Assembly: GCF_019635455.1 (NCBI RefSeq)
Contig: NZ_JAHBZJ010000007.1
Span: 62,001-126,000, forward strand
From: Sphingomonas sp.
Lineage (GTDB): Bacteria > Pseudomonadota > Alphaproteobacteria > Sphingomonadales > Sphingomonadaceae
Length of the DNA stretch: 64,000 bases
Direction of reading: 5' to 3'
Part shown: in pieces, positions 52,069-59,438 of the stretch
Layout: each line of letters starts with the position of its first letter
How positions within the stretch are numbered: position 1 is the first letter of the stretch
The notes under the pieces: model-generated
What the model was told of the DNA's origin: nothing
Databases searched by the model: none
What the model saw: the letters and a program-made list of their open reading frames with translations, nothing else
Program-made: the position numbers and the translations under genes

Positions 52069-52199
52069 GGCGCGCGCCGCACCGGCTGCGGCGGACGGAG
52101 TTGAATCGAAGCCGGGCCGGAAAATCGCCTTTTCGGCGTTGCATCGGCGCGGGAGTGAAGCTAGAGGGTCCGCCTTCCGGCGAAGGCCGGAGCCGGAGC

Positions 52200-52275
52200 G
52201 GGGCTGTAGCTCAGATGGGAGAGCGCTGCAATCGCACTGCAGAGGTCAGGGGTTCGATTCCCCTCAGCTCCACCA
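52200..52275 (+). tRNA. tRNA-Ala (anticodon CGC)
   Basis: Cloverleaf is complete: acceptor GGGGCTG/CAGCTCC with the G3.U70 pair that identifies alanine tRNA, D arm GCTC/GAGC, anticodon stem CTGCA/TGCAG with loop ATCGCAC (anticodon CGC), T arm AGGGG-TTCGATT-CCCCT, and an encoded 3' CCA. It decodes GCG, a frequent codon in this GC-rich genome. Confidence 0.96.
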
Positions 52276-52562
52276 GCTCCATATTTTCCTCTCCCTGCTG
52301 ACCCGCATCCCACCCGTCCCCGGCGGATCGCGCGCGTCCCCCTTGATCGCCATCGGCGGACGCCCGGATGTCACGCCGGCCTCGCTCGGAGGACGGCGTT
52401 GTGGTGGCTGGCGCAATACAGTCCCTTCGTCCCCCCGTTGCCGAAAGCCGGTTCGGGCGCCCGGCCTTTCGCGGGCTGCGCAGATTGGCGATTGTTGCGG
52501 GCCGGGGATTTCCACATAGTCGCCGGTGCGCGCGGGTCATTGGGGGGCAGGTGCATCGGGAG

Positions 52563-54983
52563 ATGATTGGGAGCATGACCGGCGCCCCGCATGGATCCCT
52601 GTACTGGAATCCGGGGGCGATCAGCTATCTTGCCGAACTCATGCTCGCGCTCGTGCTCAGCGGGTATCTGGTGGTGCGCGCGACGCGGGAAATCCGTCAG
52701 GGACGCGTCCACGCCTCGACCTTTCTGCTCACCATCCTGATGCTGGCGATCAGCCTGACCTTTCTTGCGTCGATGTTGCGCGTGCTGACGGCGGGGGGAT
52801 GGGTCAGCTATGCGATGCCCTGGTCGCGGACCGACGCCTGGACCACGCTGGCGATGCCCTGGTCGCGACCGTTTGGCGGGATCGTTTCGACCTCGCTCAT
52901 CCTCCTTGCCTATCATTTCCCCAAACCCTTGCGGAACGCGCGCACGGAGATGCGGATCGTCGGTACGTCACTGATCGTGCTGACGCTGGTCGAAGTCGCG
53001 ATCGCGGTGAAGGCGGACCTGGCGATCCTCACCTACACGGCCTGGTGGCGTCCGCAGTGGATCGCCGGATGGATGAACCTGGCCACGGTCGGCGCCGCCA
53101 TCATCTTCTGGCGACAACTGGCGGTGGCGAGCGGGGCGGCGCGATCCGCATCGGCCGGTCATCGCGTGTTCGATGCGATCGCAAGCGTCTGGCGCCCGGC
53201 GGCGAACCGCGAGGCGCGGGTGGCGCGCGCCTTCCTGATCCTGACCATCCTGCCGATGATCCATACCACCGCGCTGTTCCTGCCCGACGAGGGACAGTTC
53301 GGCCGCTATCCGCTGGACATCTTCATCTGCTGGTCGGCGCTGGCGCAGCTGGTGGGCCTGACGCTGGTGCTGGTCGGCTATCTGCCCGAGCGTTCGTCCT
53401 TCCTGTTCAAGCTGACGATCATCGGACTTGGCGTACTGCTCGCGACGGTCAATGGCTTGGCCTGGATCGTCGGTCCCACCTATGCGGCGCAGTTTCGCGC
53501 GCCGGGCCTGCCCGTATCCGGCCAGGCGCTGCGCTACGCGCCACGCGGCGGCACGCTTGGCTATGCGATGCAGCCGACGGCGTTTCTGCCGGAACCCGCG
53601 CGTGGTCAGGCGATCGGCGAATCGGGCGGGCGCATCGATCTGATGTTCCCCCTGCAATTCTATGGCCGGTCCTACCGCCGCCTCTATATCGACCGACTGG
53701 GGACGATCGGGTTCGACCATGTGCCGCAGGCTACCGATGCCGCATTCGGCCAGGGGGTGCAGCCGGCAATCTATCCGATGCTGGTCGATACCGCCAATTC
53801 CGACGCCAGGATCACGGCTTTCGGCGACGCCGAGCGGCTGATCGTGACCCGTCGCGACCGGTGCGACGCGGATGCCACCGACCGCTGCTATCAGGTGCAG
53901 ACGATCCTCTATGCGGACGGGCGGATCGACGTTCAGTATCTCGATATCCCGGCGGCCCCGCCCTTCACGCTGTTCAGCCCGCTGCGCGCGCCATGGATTG
54001 TCGGCATCACGCCCGGGGTTGACCTGCGCGCGGGGCCGCCGATCCTCATGGACTATCACCGCGCGTTCCTGATGTATCTCGACCGGCTGTTCGCGCCGCT
54101 CGTCCTGTTTACCATCGCGACCGCGCTGATCGCCGCGATCGGCCTGCCGTTACTGTTCAGCAATTTTCTGGTCGCGCCGCTGGAGCGGCTGTTGCGCGGC
54201 ATTCGCCGGTTCCGCGACGGCGAGGCCGATACCCAGGTCGCGATCTCGTTCAACGACGAGATCGGCTACCTGATCGAATCGTTCAACGCGATGGCGCGCG
54301 AACAGACCGCGTTGACGCGCCGGCTGGAGGATCGCGTTGCCGAACGCGTGGCGGAGGTTGCCGACATGACGGTGCGCAATACCAAGCTGGAGGAGCGCAC
54401 GCGGCTGTCCGCCGATCTGCATGACGCGATCGCACAGACGCTGGCATCCGCGTCGCTGCACGCCAATGCGCTGCCCGCCCGGCTGCGCGACCGGTCCGGT
54501 CCGGACGTCGAGGCGGCGGAGCAGGTGGCGCGGCTGAACCGGCACGCGCTCAACGAGATGCGGCTGTTGCTCACCGAATTGCGCAGCGCGGGTGAGCAAT
54601 TCTCTCCCACCAACCGCCTGACCGAACTGCTCGACAGTTTCACGCGGCTCCATGGGCTGGCGATCTCCCGCGATCTGGCCGAGGCGGCGCCGCTCCCGCC
54701 GGAGGTGTTCGCGATGTTCTATCGCGTCGCGCAGGAGTGCCTGAACAATGTCGTCAAACATAGCGGGGTTCGCGAGGTTGAACTGGTGTTCGACGCGCTT
54801 GAGGATCGCGCGCTGCTGACGGTGAGCGACCAGGGGCGCGGCTTCGGCGCGGCGGACATGGGCCGGCGCGAGCGGCTGGGGCTTGGCATTATGCGTGATC
54901 GTGCGCGCATGATCGGCGCGACGCTTGAAATCGACAGCGCGCCCGACCAGGGTTGCCGTGTGACGATGATCTGGATTCGCTGA
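52563..54983 (+). CDS. Sensor histidine kinase (NarL-partner class) with nidogen-like extracytoplasmic domain
   Basis: 806 residues. Several membrane helices span 20-310. A beta-rich extracytoplasmic domain (about 355-490) reads like a nidogen-type domain: FPLQFYGRSYRRLYIDRLGTIGF, IYPMLVDTA, LYADGRIDVQYLDI, PWIVGITPG. A second membrane segment (510-535), HAMP (535-585), HisKA_3 with phospho-His620 (SADLHDAIAQTLASASLH) and HATPase_c with CLNNVVKH (727-733), DQGRG and GLGIMRDRARMIGA follow. The LuxR-type regulator gene starts one base after its stop. Alternative starts exist at 52551 and 52575. The ligand is unknown. Confidence 0.88.
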   Translation: MIGSMTGAPHGSLYWNPGAISYLAELMLALVLSGYLVVRATREIRQGRVHASTFLLTILMLAISLTFLASMLRVLTAGGWVSYAMPWSRTDAWTTLAMPWSRPFGGIVSTSLILLAYHFPKPLRNARTEMRIVGTSLIVLTLVEVAIAVKADLAILTYTAWWRPQWIAGWMNLATVGAAIIFWRQLAVASGAARSASAGHRVFDAIASVWRPAANREARVARAFLILTILPMIHTTALFLPDEGQFGRYPLDIFICWSALAQLVGLTLVLVGYLPERSSFLFKLTIIGLGVLLATVNGLAWIVGPTYAAQFRAPGLPVSGQALRYAPRGGTLGYAMQPTAFLPEPARGQAIGESGGRIDLMFPLQFYGRSYRRLYIDRLGTIGFDHVPQATDAAFGQGVQPAIYPMLVDTANSDARITAFGDAERLIVTRRDRCDADATDRCYQVQTILYADGRIDVQYLDIPAAPPFTLFSPLRAPWIVGITPGVDLRAGPPILMDYHRAFLMYLDRLFAPLVLFTIATALIAAIGLPLLFSNFLVAPLERLLRGIRRFRDGEADTQVAISFNDEIGYLIESFNAMAREQTALTRRLEDRVAERVAEVADMTVRNTKLEERTRLSADLHDAIAQTLASASLHANALPARLRDRSGPDVEAAEQVARLNRHALNEMRLLLTELRSAGEQFSPTNRLTELLDSFTRLHGLAISRDLAEAAPLPPEVFAMFYRVAQECLNNVVKHSGVREVELVFDALEDRALLTVSDQGRGFGAADMGRRERLGLGIMRDRARMIGATLEIDSAPDQGCRVTMIWIR

Positions 54984-54984
54984 C

Positions 54985-55623
54985 ATGGGCGCCACACCGA
55001 TCCGCCTGCTGATCGTCGATGATCACCTGATGGTGCGTCAGGGAATCCGGCAATTGCTCTGCGTCGCGCCCGATGTGGAGATCGTCGGCGAGGCCGATAG
55101 CGGCGAGGCTGCGCTGAGCATGTGCGCGACCATGTCCCCGCACATCGTCCTCATGGATTTACGGATGCCGGGCATGGGCGGCCTGGCGGCGACCGAGGCG
55201 ATCCGCCGCGCATATCCCGACATTCGCATCATCGGCCTGAGCACCTTTGCCGAGGGGCATATGGTCAACACGATGATCGCGAATGGCGCCCGCGCGCACC
55301 TTCCCAAATCGGTCACCTTCGACGAACTGATCGAGGCGATCCGGAAGGTGCGGGACGGGTCCGTTCTGGCCGCCCCGACCGGTCCGGCCGCATCCGCCGC
55401 CGGTGGCGACAGGGCCGCGTCGATTACCGGGCAGCAGCGGCGGGTGCTCGCCTTGATGGTGAAGGGCTTCACGAACCCGGAAATCGCGACCTATCTTGGC
55501 CTGTCGGTTTCGACCGCCAACTATCATGTCGGCGCGATCCTGGCGAAACTGGGCGTGTCCAACCGGGCGGAGGCGGTCGCGATCGCCGTCCGCGAGCAGA
55601 TGACCGACGAATTCGACCTGTAG
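54985..55623 (+). CDS. LuxR/NarL-family response regulator
   Basis: 212 residues. Receiver domain with acid pair VDDH and phospho-Asp58 (IVLMDLRMPGMGG), Lys in LPKSV, then LuxR-type HTH (RVLALMVKGFTNPEIATYLGLSVSTANYHVGAILAKLGVSNRAEAVAIA). Cognate of the preceding kinase by gene order. It probably controls the secreted-protein genes that follow on the same strand, an inference from context. Confidence 0.94.
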   Translation: MGATPIRLLIVDDHLMVRQGIRQLLCVAPDVEIVGEADSGEAALSMCATMSPHIVLMDLRMPGMGGLAATEAIRRAYPDIRIIGLSTFAEGHMVNTMIANGARAHLPKSVTFDELIEAIRKVRDGSVLAAPTGPAASAAGGDRAASITGQQRRVLALMVKGFTNPEIATYLGLSVSTANYHVGAILAKLGVSNRAEAVAIAVREQMTDEFDL

Positions 55624-55669
55624 CGCGTGGCGACGTCCGGGTCGGGCGCGCCCGACCGCCCGCCTAGTA

Positions 55670-55681
55670 GACCTACCAGTT
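55670..55681 (+). promoter_or_regulatory. Shared box upstream of the lipoprotein cluster (copy 1)
   Basis: GACCTACCAGTT, within CTAGTAGACCTACCAG, 60 bases before the first lipoprotein start. A 10/12 match (GGTCTACCAGTT) occurs at 58779-58790 before the cyanovirin-like gene. Could be a binding site of the adjacent LuxR-type regulator. Confidence 0.3.
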
Positions 55682-55741
55682 CCGCTGACCGGCGCGCCCG
55701 CTACCCTCGCGCTCATGTCGAGAAGCGGGGGAGATGGTCCG

Positions 55742-56521
55742 GTGCGACACGCATTGATGGTGGCCGGCATGGCCGTGCTGATGCTGACGGCCTGCGGCAA
55801 CAAGGCGGGCGACGGCAATGAGGCGACCGCCGGCGGCAACGCGACCGCCGGCGTGGCGCCGGACATGGACGGCAGCTGTCCGGACGATGGCGGCCGGCTG
55901 GCGATCACCGGCATCTGCGCCGGTCGGGCGGTCGCCTATCTCAACGTCGCGGACGGGGATGCGCCGGAGGCTCCGGAAGGGTGTAGCTGGGTGGTGCAGG
56001 AAACCCGCTTCGCGAACGATGCCCTGCTCTATCGCGCGACGAAGTGCGGGAGCAAGACGACGCGCCTCGCCTATGCCGGGGGGGCCGGCCTTGCCGAATT
56101 GTCCTATGACACGGCGGCCTATGGCGACGCCGACAATGCGCTGAAGGGGCAGGTGCTGGTGCGCGTCGCCGGGGTCGATTCCAGCGACAAGACCGCCGCG
56201 CTGTTGCGGGTCGCGCGCGATGCGATCGACGATCCGGCGGAAAAGGCGAAATGTTCGGTCCGCAACGCGCGGATCAACGGCTGGCCGGCCGACGCGCTGG
56301 TGGTGGACATCAGCGCGGCCGAAGCGGCGAAGGCGCGCCCCGACGAACCGCGAACAGCCTGCGGCCCATTCGGCCTGGACGAGGATTCGACCAGCTATTG
56401 GCGGGTGTTCCAGGGGCATAGCTGGTTCTTCCAGCTGGGCCAGGACGCGCTCCAGATCGATCCTGGCTCGCTGACCCTCATGCGCAAGGGTCCGGACGGC
56501 AAGTGGAGCCAGACGGATTGA
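55742..56521 (+). CDS. Lipoprotein, tandem paralogue A
   Basis: 259 residues from GTG at 55742 (GGGGAG about nine bases upstream), which gives a standard lipoprotein signal with LTAC (Cys18). Linker about 19-45. The folded part has paired cysteines and landmark motifs CSWVVQETRFANDALLYRATKC, WPADALVVDIS, ACGPFGLDE and SYWRVFQGHSWFFQLGQDALQIDPGSLTL. The next gene encodes a paralogue with the same landmarks. No known domain. Asp before residue +2 is absent, so outer membrane sorting is likely. Confidence 0.75.
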   Translation: MRHALMVAGMAVLMLTACGNKAGDGNEATAGGNATAGVAPDMDGSCPDDGGRLAITGICAGRAVAYLNVADGDAPEAPEGCSWVVQETRFANDALLYRATKCGSKTTRLAYAGGAGLAELSYDTAAYGDADNALKGQVLVRVAGVDSSDKTAALLRVARDAIDDPAEKAKCSVRNARINGWPADALVVDISAAEAAKARPDEPRTACGPFGLDEDSTSYWRVFQGHSWFFQLGQDALQIDPGSLTLMRKGPDGKWSQTD

Positions 56522-56630
56522 GCGGTCGATCCGCATCTCTGCGGCCCGGGTCTCTGCCCCGCCACGCGCGCGCGATCGTCCGAATAATCGCGCCGGTCGT
56601 TGCCGCCTTTTTGACGAAAGCACTGTCCCG

Positions 56631-57431
56631 ATGCGTATCGTTCACCGCCCCCTTGCTCTGACGCTGGCGCTGGTCGCGGCGTCGGCATGTTCGGCCTCTG
56701 ATGGCGAGGGTGGGGCCACCAATCGTGCGATGGCGAAGGCTCCATCCGCCGCGACGTGCGCGGCGGGTGAGCGCACGCTGTCGGTAACCGGCCTGTGTCA
56801 GCGCGCGGCGGCGGCGATGCTGCCCCCCGGGTCAAAGGGGACGCCGATGGAGGGATGCGAATGGGTCGTTCGCGAAACCCCCTTCGCCACCGAAACGCTG
56901 TTGTACCGGACCCTGCACTGCGCGCGCGGCGAGACCAATGTCGAATTTCAGGTGGGCAATCACCAGTCCCAACTGGTCTATGCCAGCCGCGCCGATGGCG
57001 GGGCGGCGACCGATGCCGACGGCGCGCCACTGGTGCTGGCGCAGGTGTTCGCCGGCGATCCGGACGGGCGCGCGCGCGCCCTGTGGGAAACCCGCGACAG
57101 CATGCAGGATCCGGCCGCGGCCAAACGCTGCGACGTGCGGCCGCCCTATCAGCCGGAAGGATTGCCCGCCGACGCGGTGATCATCGACATCGCGCGCGCC
57201 AGGGGCGATCTGGAACGCGACGACGCCGCGCCCGAATGCGGACCCTTTGGATATAATCCCGCCGGCGGGTCGATCGATTTCTGGCGCACAAGCCAGGGCT
57301 ATGCCTGGTTCTTCCGCATGGGAACCGATCTGTGGGACGTCGATCCGGGATCCTTCACGATCGTCGAAAAACGTGCCGATGGCAGCTGGCGTGCGCTGCC
57401 CGATCCGATCGCCGGGCCGGAGCCGCGATGA
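56631..57431 (+). CDS. Lipoprotein, tandem paralogue B
   Basis: 266 residues. Lipobox ASAC (Cys20). It mirrors paralogue A: CEWVVRETPFATETLLYRTLHC, LPADAVIIDIA, ECGPFGYNP and DFWRTSQGYAWFFRMGTDLWDVDPGSFTI, in the same order and spacing, so the two arose by tandem duplication. Family unknown. Aromatic-rich C-terminal strand (YAWFF) suggests a ligand-binding face, speculative. Confidence 0.75.
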   Translation: MRIVHRPLALTLALVAASACSASDGEGGATNRAMAKAPSAATCAAGERTLSVTGLCQRAAAAMLPPGSKGTPMEGCEWVVRETPFATETLLYRTLHCARGETNVEFQVGNHQSQLVYASRADGGAATDADGAPLVLAQVFAGDPDGRARALWETRDSMQDPAAAKRCDVRPPYQPEGLPADAVIIDIARARGDLERDDAAPECGPFGYNPAGGSIDFWRTSQGYAWFFRMGTDLWDVDPGSFTIVEKRADGSWRALPDPIAGPEPR

Positions 57432-57477
57432 CCGATCCGTTCCGTATCCGACCTCCGTTCAAAAATGGGAGCCTGCA

Positions 57478-57840
57478 ATGAACAAGCGTTTCACCGCATT
57501 CCTGGCCGCAGGTCTGGCCACGGCATTCGCCGCTCAGCCCGCCGCGGCCAGAACGGTCTATGGCGACTGCTCGATCACCGTCGGGGGCAAGGTCTATCTG
57601 AACATCAAGAAGACTTGCCGGATCGATCTGGAAAGCGACGGGTCGTTCCAGATCAACCTCAACGCCAAGAAGCCGTCCTACTTCGCCTATGTCTCCATTC
57701 TTGACGGCGGCTTCGCCAATGTGAGCTGGAACGGCGTGGAGAAGGCCTCCCATGCGGACACGCTACTGGGCGAGGATTTCCGCCGCAGCGGCGGTTGCTG
57801 GATCGGCCGCAAGGGGAAGGTCTGCGCGATCAAGCGCTGA
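57478..57840 (+). CDS. Small secreted Cys-containing protein
   Basis: 120 residues. Signal peptide (1-25, QPAAARTVY). The mature part is basic with four cysteines (31, 47, 107, 116), consistent with two disulfides, and alternating strands (TVGGKVYLNIKKTCRIDLESDGSFQINL). Unknown family. Sits between lipoprotein genes with the same orientation and a 46-base gap. Confidence 0.72.
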   Translation: MNKRFTAFLAAGLATAFAAQPAAARTVYGDCSITVGGKVYLNIKKTCRIDLESDGSFQINLNAKKPSYFAYVSILDGGFANVSWNGVEKASHADTLLGEDFRRSGGCWIGRKGKVCAIKR

Positions 57841-57877
57841 ACCGGTCCGCCTGCAATCAAACAAGGGAATTATCATC

Positions 57878-58447
57878 ATGCGCAAGATCACATCGGTCGC
57901 CCTCGCCCTGTCATTCTCGCTGGCCGGTTGCGGGGGCGGCAGCAGCAGCGGATCCGACGCCGAGAAGCCGGCGGCGGCCAGTTCGGCCAAGCCTGCCGAC
58001 ACTGAATCGGCGGCCGCGCCGGAGACTGCCGAAGCCGAGACCAAGCCGGCGAAACCGTCCACCGGGTCGGGCAGCGGGAAATGGGACATCGATACCCATG
58101 AATGTTCCGCGATGATGGAAAGCGGCGAGCGCGCCATCAAGATCCAGCAGACCGACAGCGACCTCAAAATCTATCTCGCGCCCGCCTGGGCCGCGAAGGT
58201 CGATGGCAGCGGCAAGCTGACGGTCGGCGGCGAAGCGACGGACTATGAAACCACGCAGGAACAGGGCCATGACTGGATCGTGGTGACCTCGTCGAACGAC
58301 GATTTCGGCGGGATCCGTGATCTCATCGAGAACGGCCAGACCCTCAAGGTCAGCTATTCCGGAAACGGTGCGAAGCAGGATGAAAGCTTCAGCCTGAAAG
58401 GCACCGGTGGCGTGATGGAAAAGCTGCGCAAATGCGCGGGGCTTTGA
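57878..58447 (+). CDS. Lipoprotein with low-complexity linker
   Basis: 189 residues. Lipobox LAGC (Cys18) followed by a Gly/Ser then Ala/Glu/Pro-rich linker (19-66) and a small domain (68-189) with two cysteines (HECSAM; KLRKC). AAGGGA precedes the ATG at 57878. Unknown function. Ends before a GC hairpin. Confidence 0.72.
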   Translation: MRKITSVALALSFSLAGCGGGSSSGSDAEKPAAASSAKPADTESAAAPETAEAETKPAKPSTGSGSGKWDIDTHECSAMMESGERAIKIQQTDSDLKIYLAPAWAAKVDGSGKLTVGGEATDYETTQEQGHDWIVVTSSNDDFGGIRDLIENGQTLKVSYSGNGAKQDESFSLKGTGGVMEKLRKCAGL

Positions 58448-58458
58448 TCTGATCGCCG

Positions 58459-58487
58459 GGCGGACGGGTCCCTGCAACCCGTCCGCC
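58459..58487 (+). terminator. Hairpin after the lipoprotein cluster
   Basis: 11-bp perfect stem with a seven-base loop, 12 bases after the stop codon; lacks a U-tract, so possibly a processing or attenuating structure. Confidence 0.5.
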
Positions 58488-58778
58488 GAACCGTTCCCGC
58501 GACGCATCGCGGCGAGGGGCAAGTTTTCCGCGGCCGGCGACGGTCGCGATTTCGTTTTCTGGGCAAACGCCGCGCGAGGCGGATCAAGGTCAGGCGTTCG
58601 CGGATCTTGCCGCTCGACCGTGCCGCCTATGGCCCGTCCACCCCATATCGAGCCGCCCGATCGCGCTGCCGCGGCGCCACGCCGCCTGCCTGTGCAATTC
58701 GCCGCGCGCGATCGAGTCATGCGCAGAGCCGCCAGGCTGCGCGTTTCGCACATCCGCACGCCGTCTTGTCAATGGTCA

Positions 58779-58790
58779 GGTCTACCAGTT
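58779..58790 (+). promoter_or_regulatory. Shared box upstream of the cyanovirin-like gene (copy 2)
   Basis: GGTCTACCAGTT, 10/12 identical to 55670-55681, about 160 bases before the start codon. Confidence 0.3.
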
Positions 58791-58951
58791 GCCGCAGCGT
58801 GCCTGACCCTGCACTTCGACCGGGCCGATGGTCGGCACAGGGGGAACCCGCAACTCCAACGTCCAGGCGACGGCGCAGGTACAGCGCGCCGTCCCGCCAG
58901 CGGGCCGAGGGGTCGGCCGCCATTCCATCGGCTTCAGCGAAGGAGAACGCA

Positions 58952-59368
58952 ATGAACCGCTTGCTCGTTACCGCGCTTGGGGTCGCAATCGCGACCACCC
59001 CGGCCGCCATCCTGCTTCCCCAGCCCGCGATTGCCGGGCCGTCGAGCTTTCAGCAGACCTGCTCCGACATCAAGGTCACCGTCGCGGGCGGAAAAGCTAC
59101 GATCACCGCGTCCTGCGCCAAGGCGAACGGCCAGAAGATTCCTGCCTCGCTCGCCATCAAATATGTGACCAACAGCAACGGGGTCCTGACCCTGAATCCG
59201 CAGGATGCCGACGGATCGTTCGCCCAGACCTGCTATGCCGTCGCACTGGACGCCAGCGCCAAGCTGACGGCGCGCTGCAAGGACAGCCGTGGTGTTCTGA
59301 AGCCGGCGACGTCGCTCGTGCTCGAGGATATCGGAAACTTCAACGGCGTCCTGAAATACGCCAAGTGA
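58952..59368 (+). CDS. Secreted cyanovirin-N homology (CVNH) protein
   Basis: 138 residues. Signal peptide (1-28, QPAIAGPSS). The mature 110 residues form two tandem CVNH half-repeats: SFQQTCSDIKV...ASCAKANGQ...SLAIKYVTNSNGVLTL and SFAQTCYAVALDASAKLTARCKDSRG...SLVLEDIGNFNGVLKY. Disulfide cysteines are 37/55 and 94/109, the cyanovirin pattern. These are carbohydrate-binding lectins in other organisms. AAGGAG six to eight bases before the ATG. Lectin activity is inferred from the fold. Confidence 0.85.
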   Translation: MNRLLVTALGVAIATTPAAILLPQPAIAGPSSFQQTCSDIKVTVAGGKATITASCAKANGQKIPASLAIKYVTNSNGVLTLNPQDADGSFAQTCYAVALDASAKLTARCKDSRGVLKPATSLVLEDIGNFNGVLKYAK

Positions 59369-59438
59369 AGCCGGCGGCGGGCGATCGGCAGCGGTCGCCC
59401 GCCCCACTCCGGCTCCGATCGCCAAACCATGCTGCCGG

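Larger units (their letters stand above)
58448..58951. other. 504-base gene-free stretch before the cyanovirin-like gene
   Basis: Holds a perfect 11-bp hairpin at 58459-58487 (GGCGGACGGGT around CCCTGCA; no U-tract) just after the lipoprotein stop, and the box GGTCTACCAGTT at 58779-58790 that recurs before the lipoprotein cluster. Reading frames present are short or mirror frames without ribosome sites. AAGGAG precedes the gene start at 58952. I see nothing else. Confidence 0.6.

Noticed and set aside
52265..52282. Partial repeat AGCTCCACCAGCTCCA at the tRNA-Ala 3' end as an integration site
   Set aside because: Only 7-8 bases are repeated and no integrase or foreign DNA follows; xerC at 38.6 kb looks like the chromosomal enzyme.
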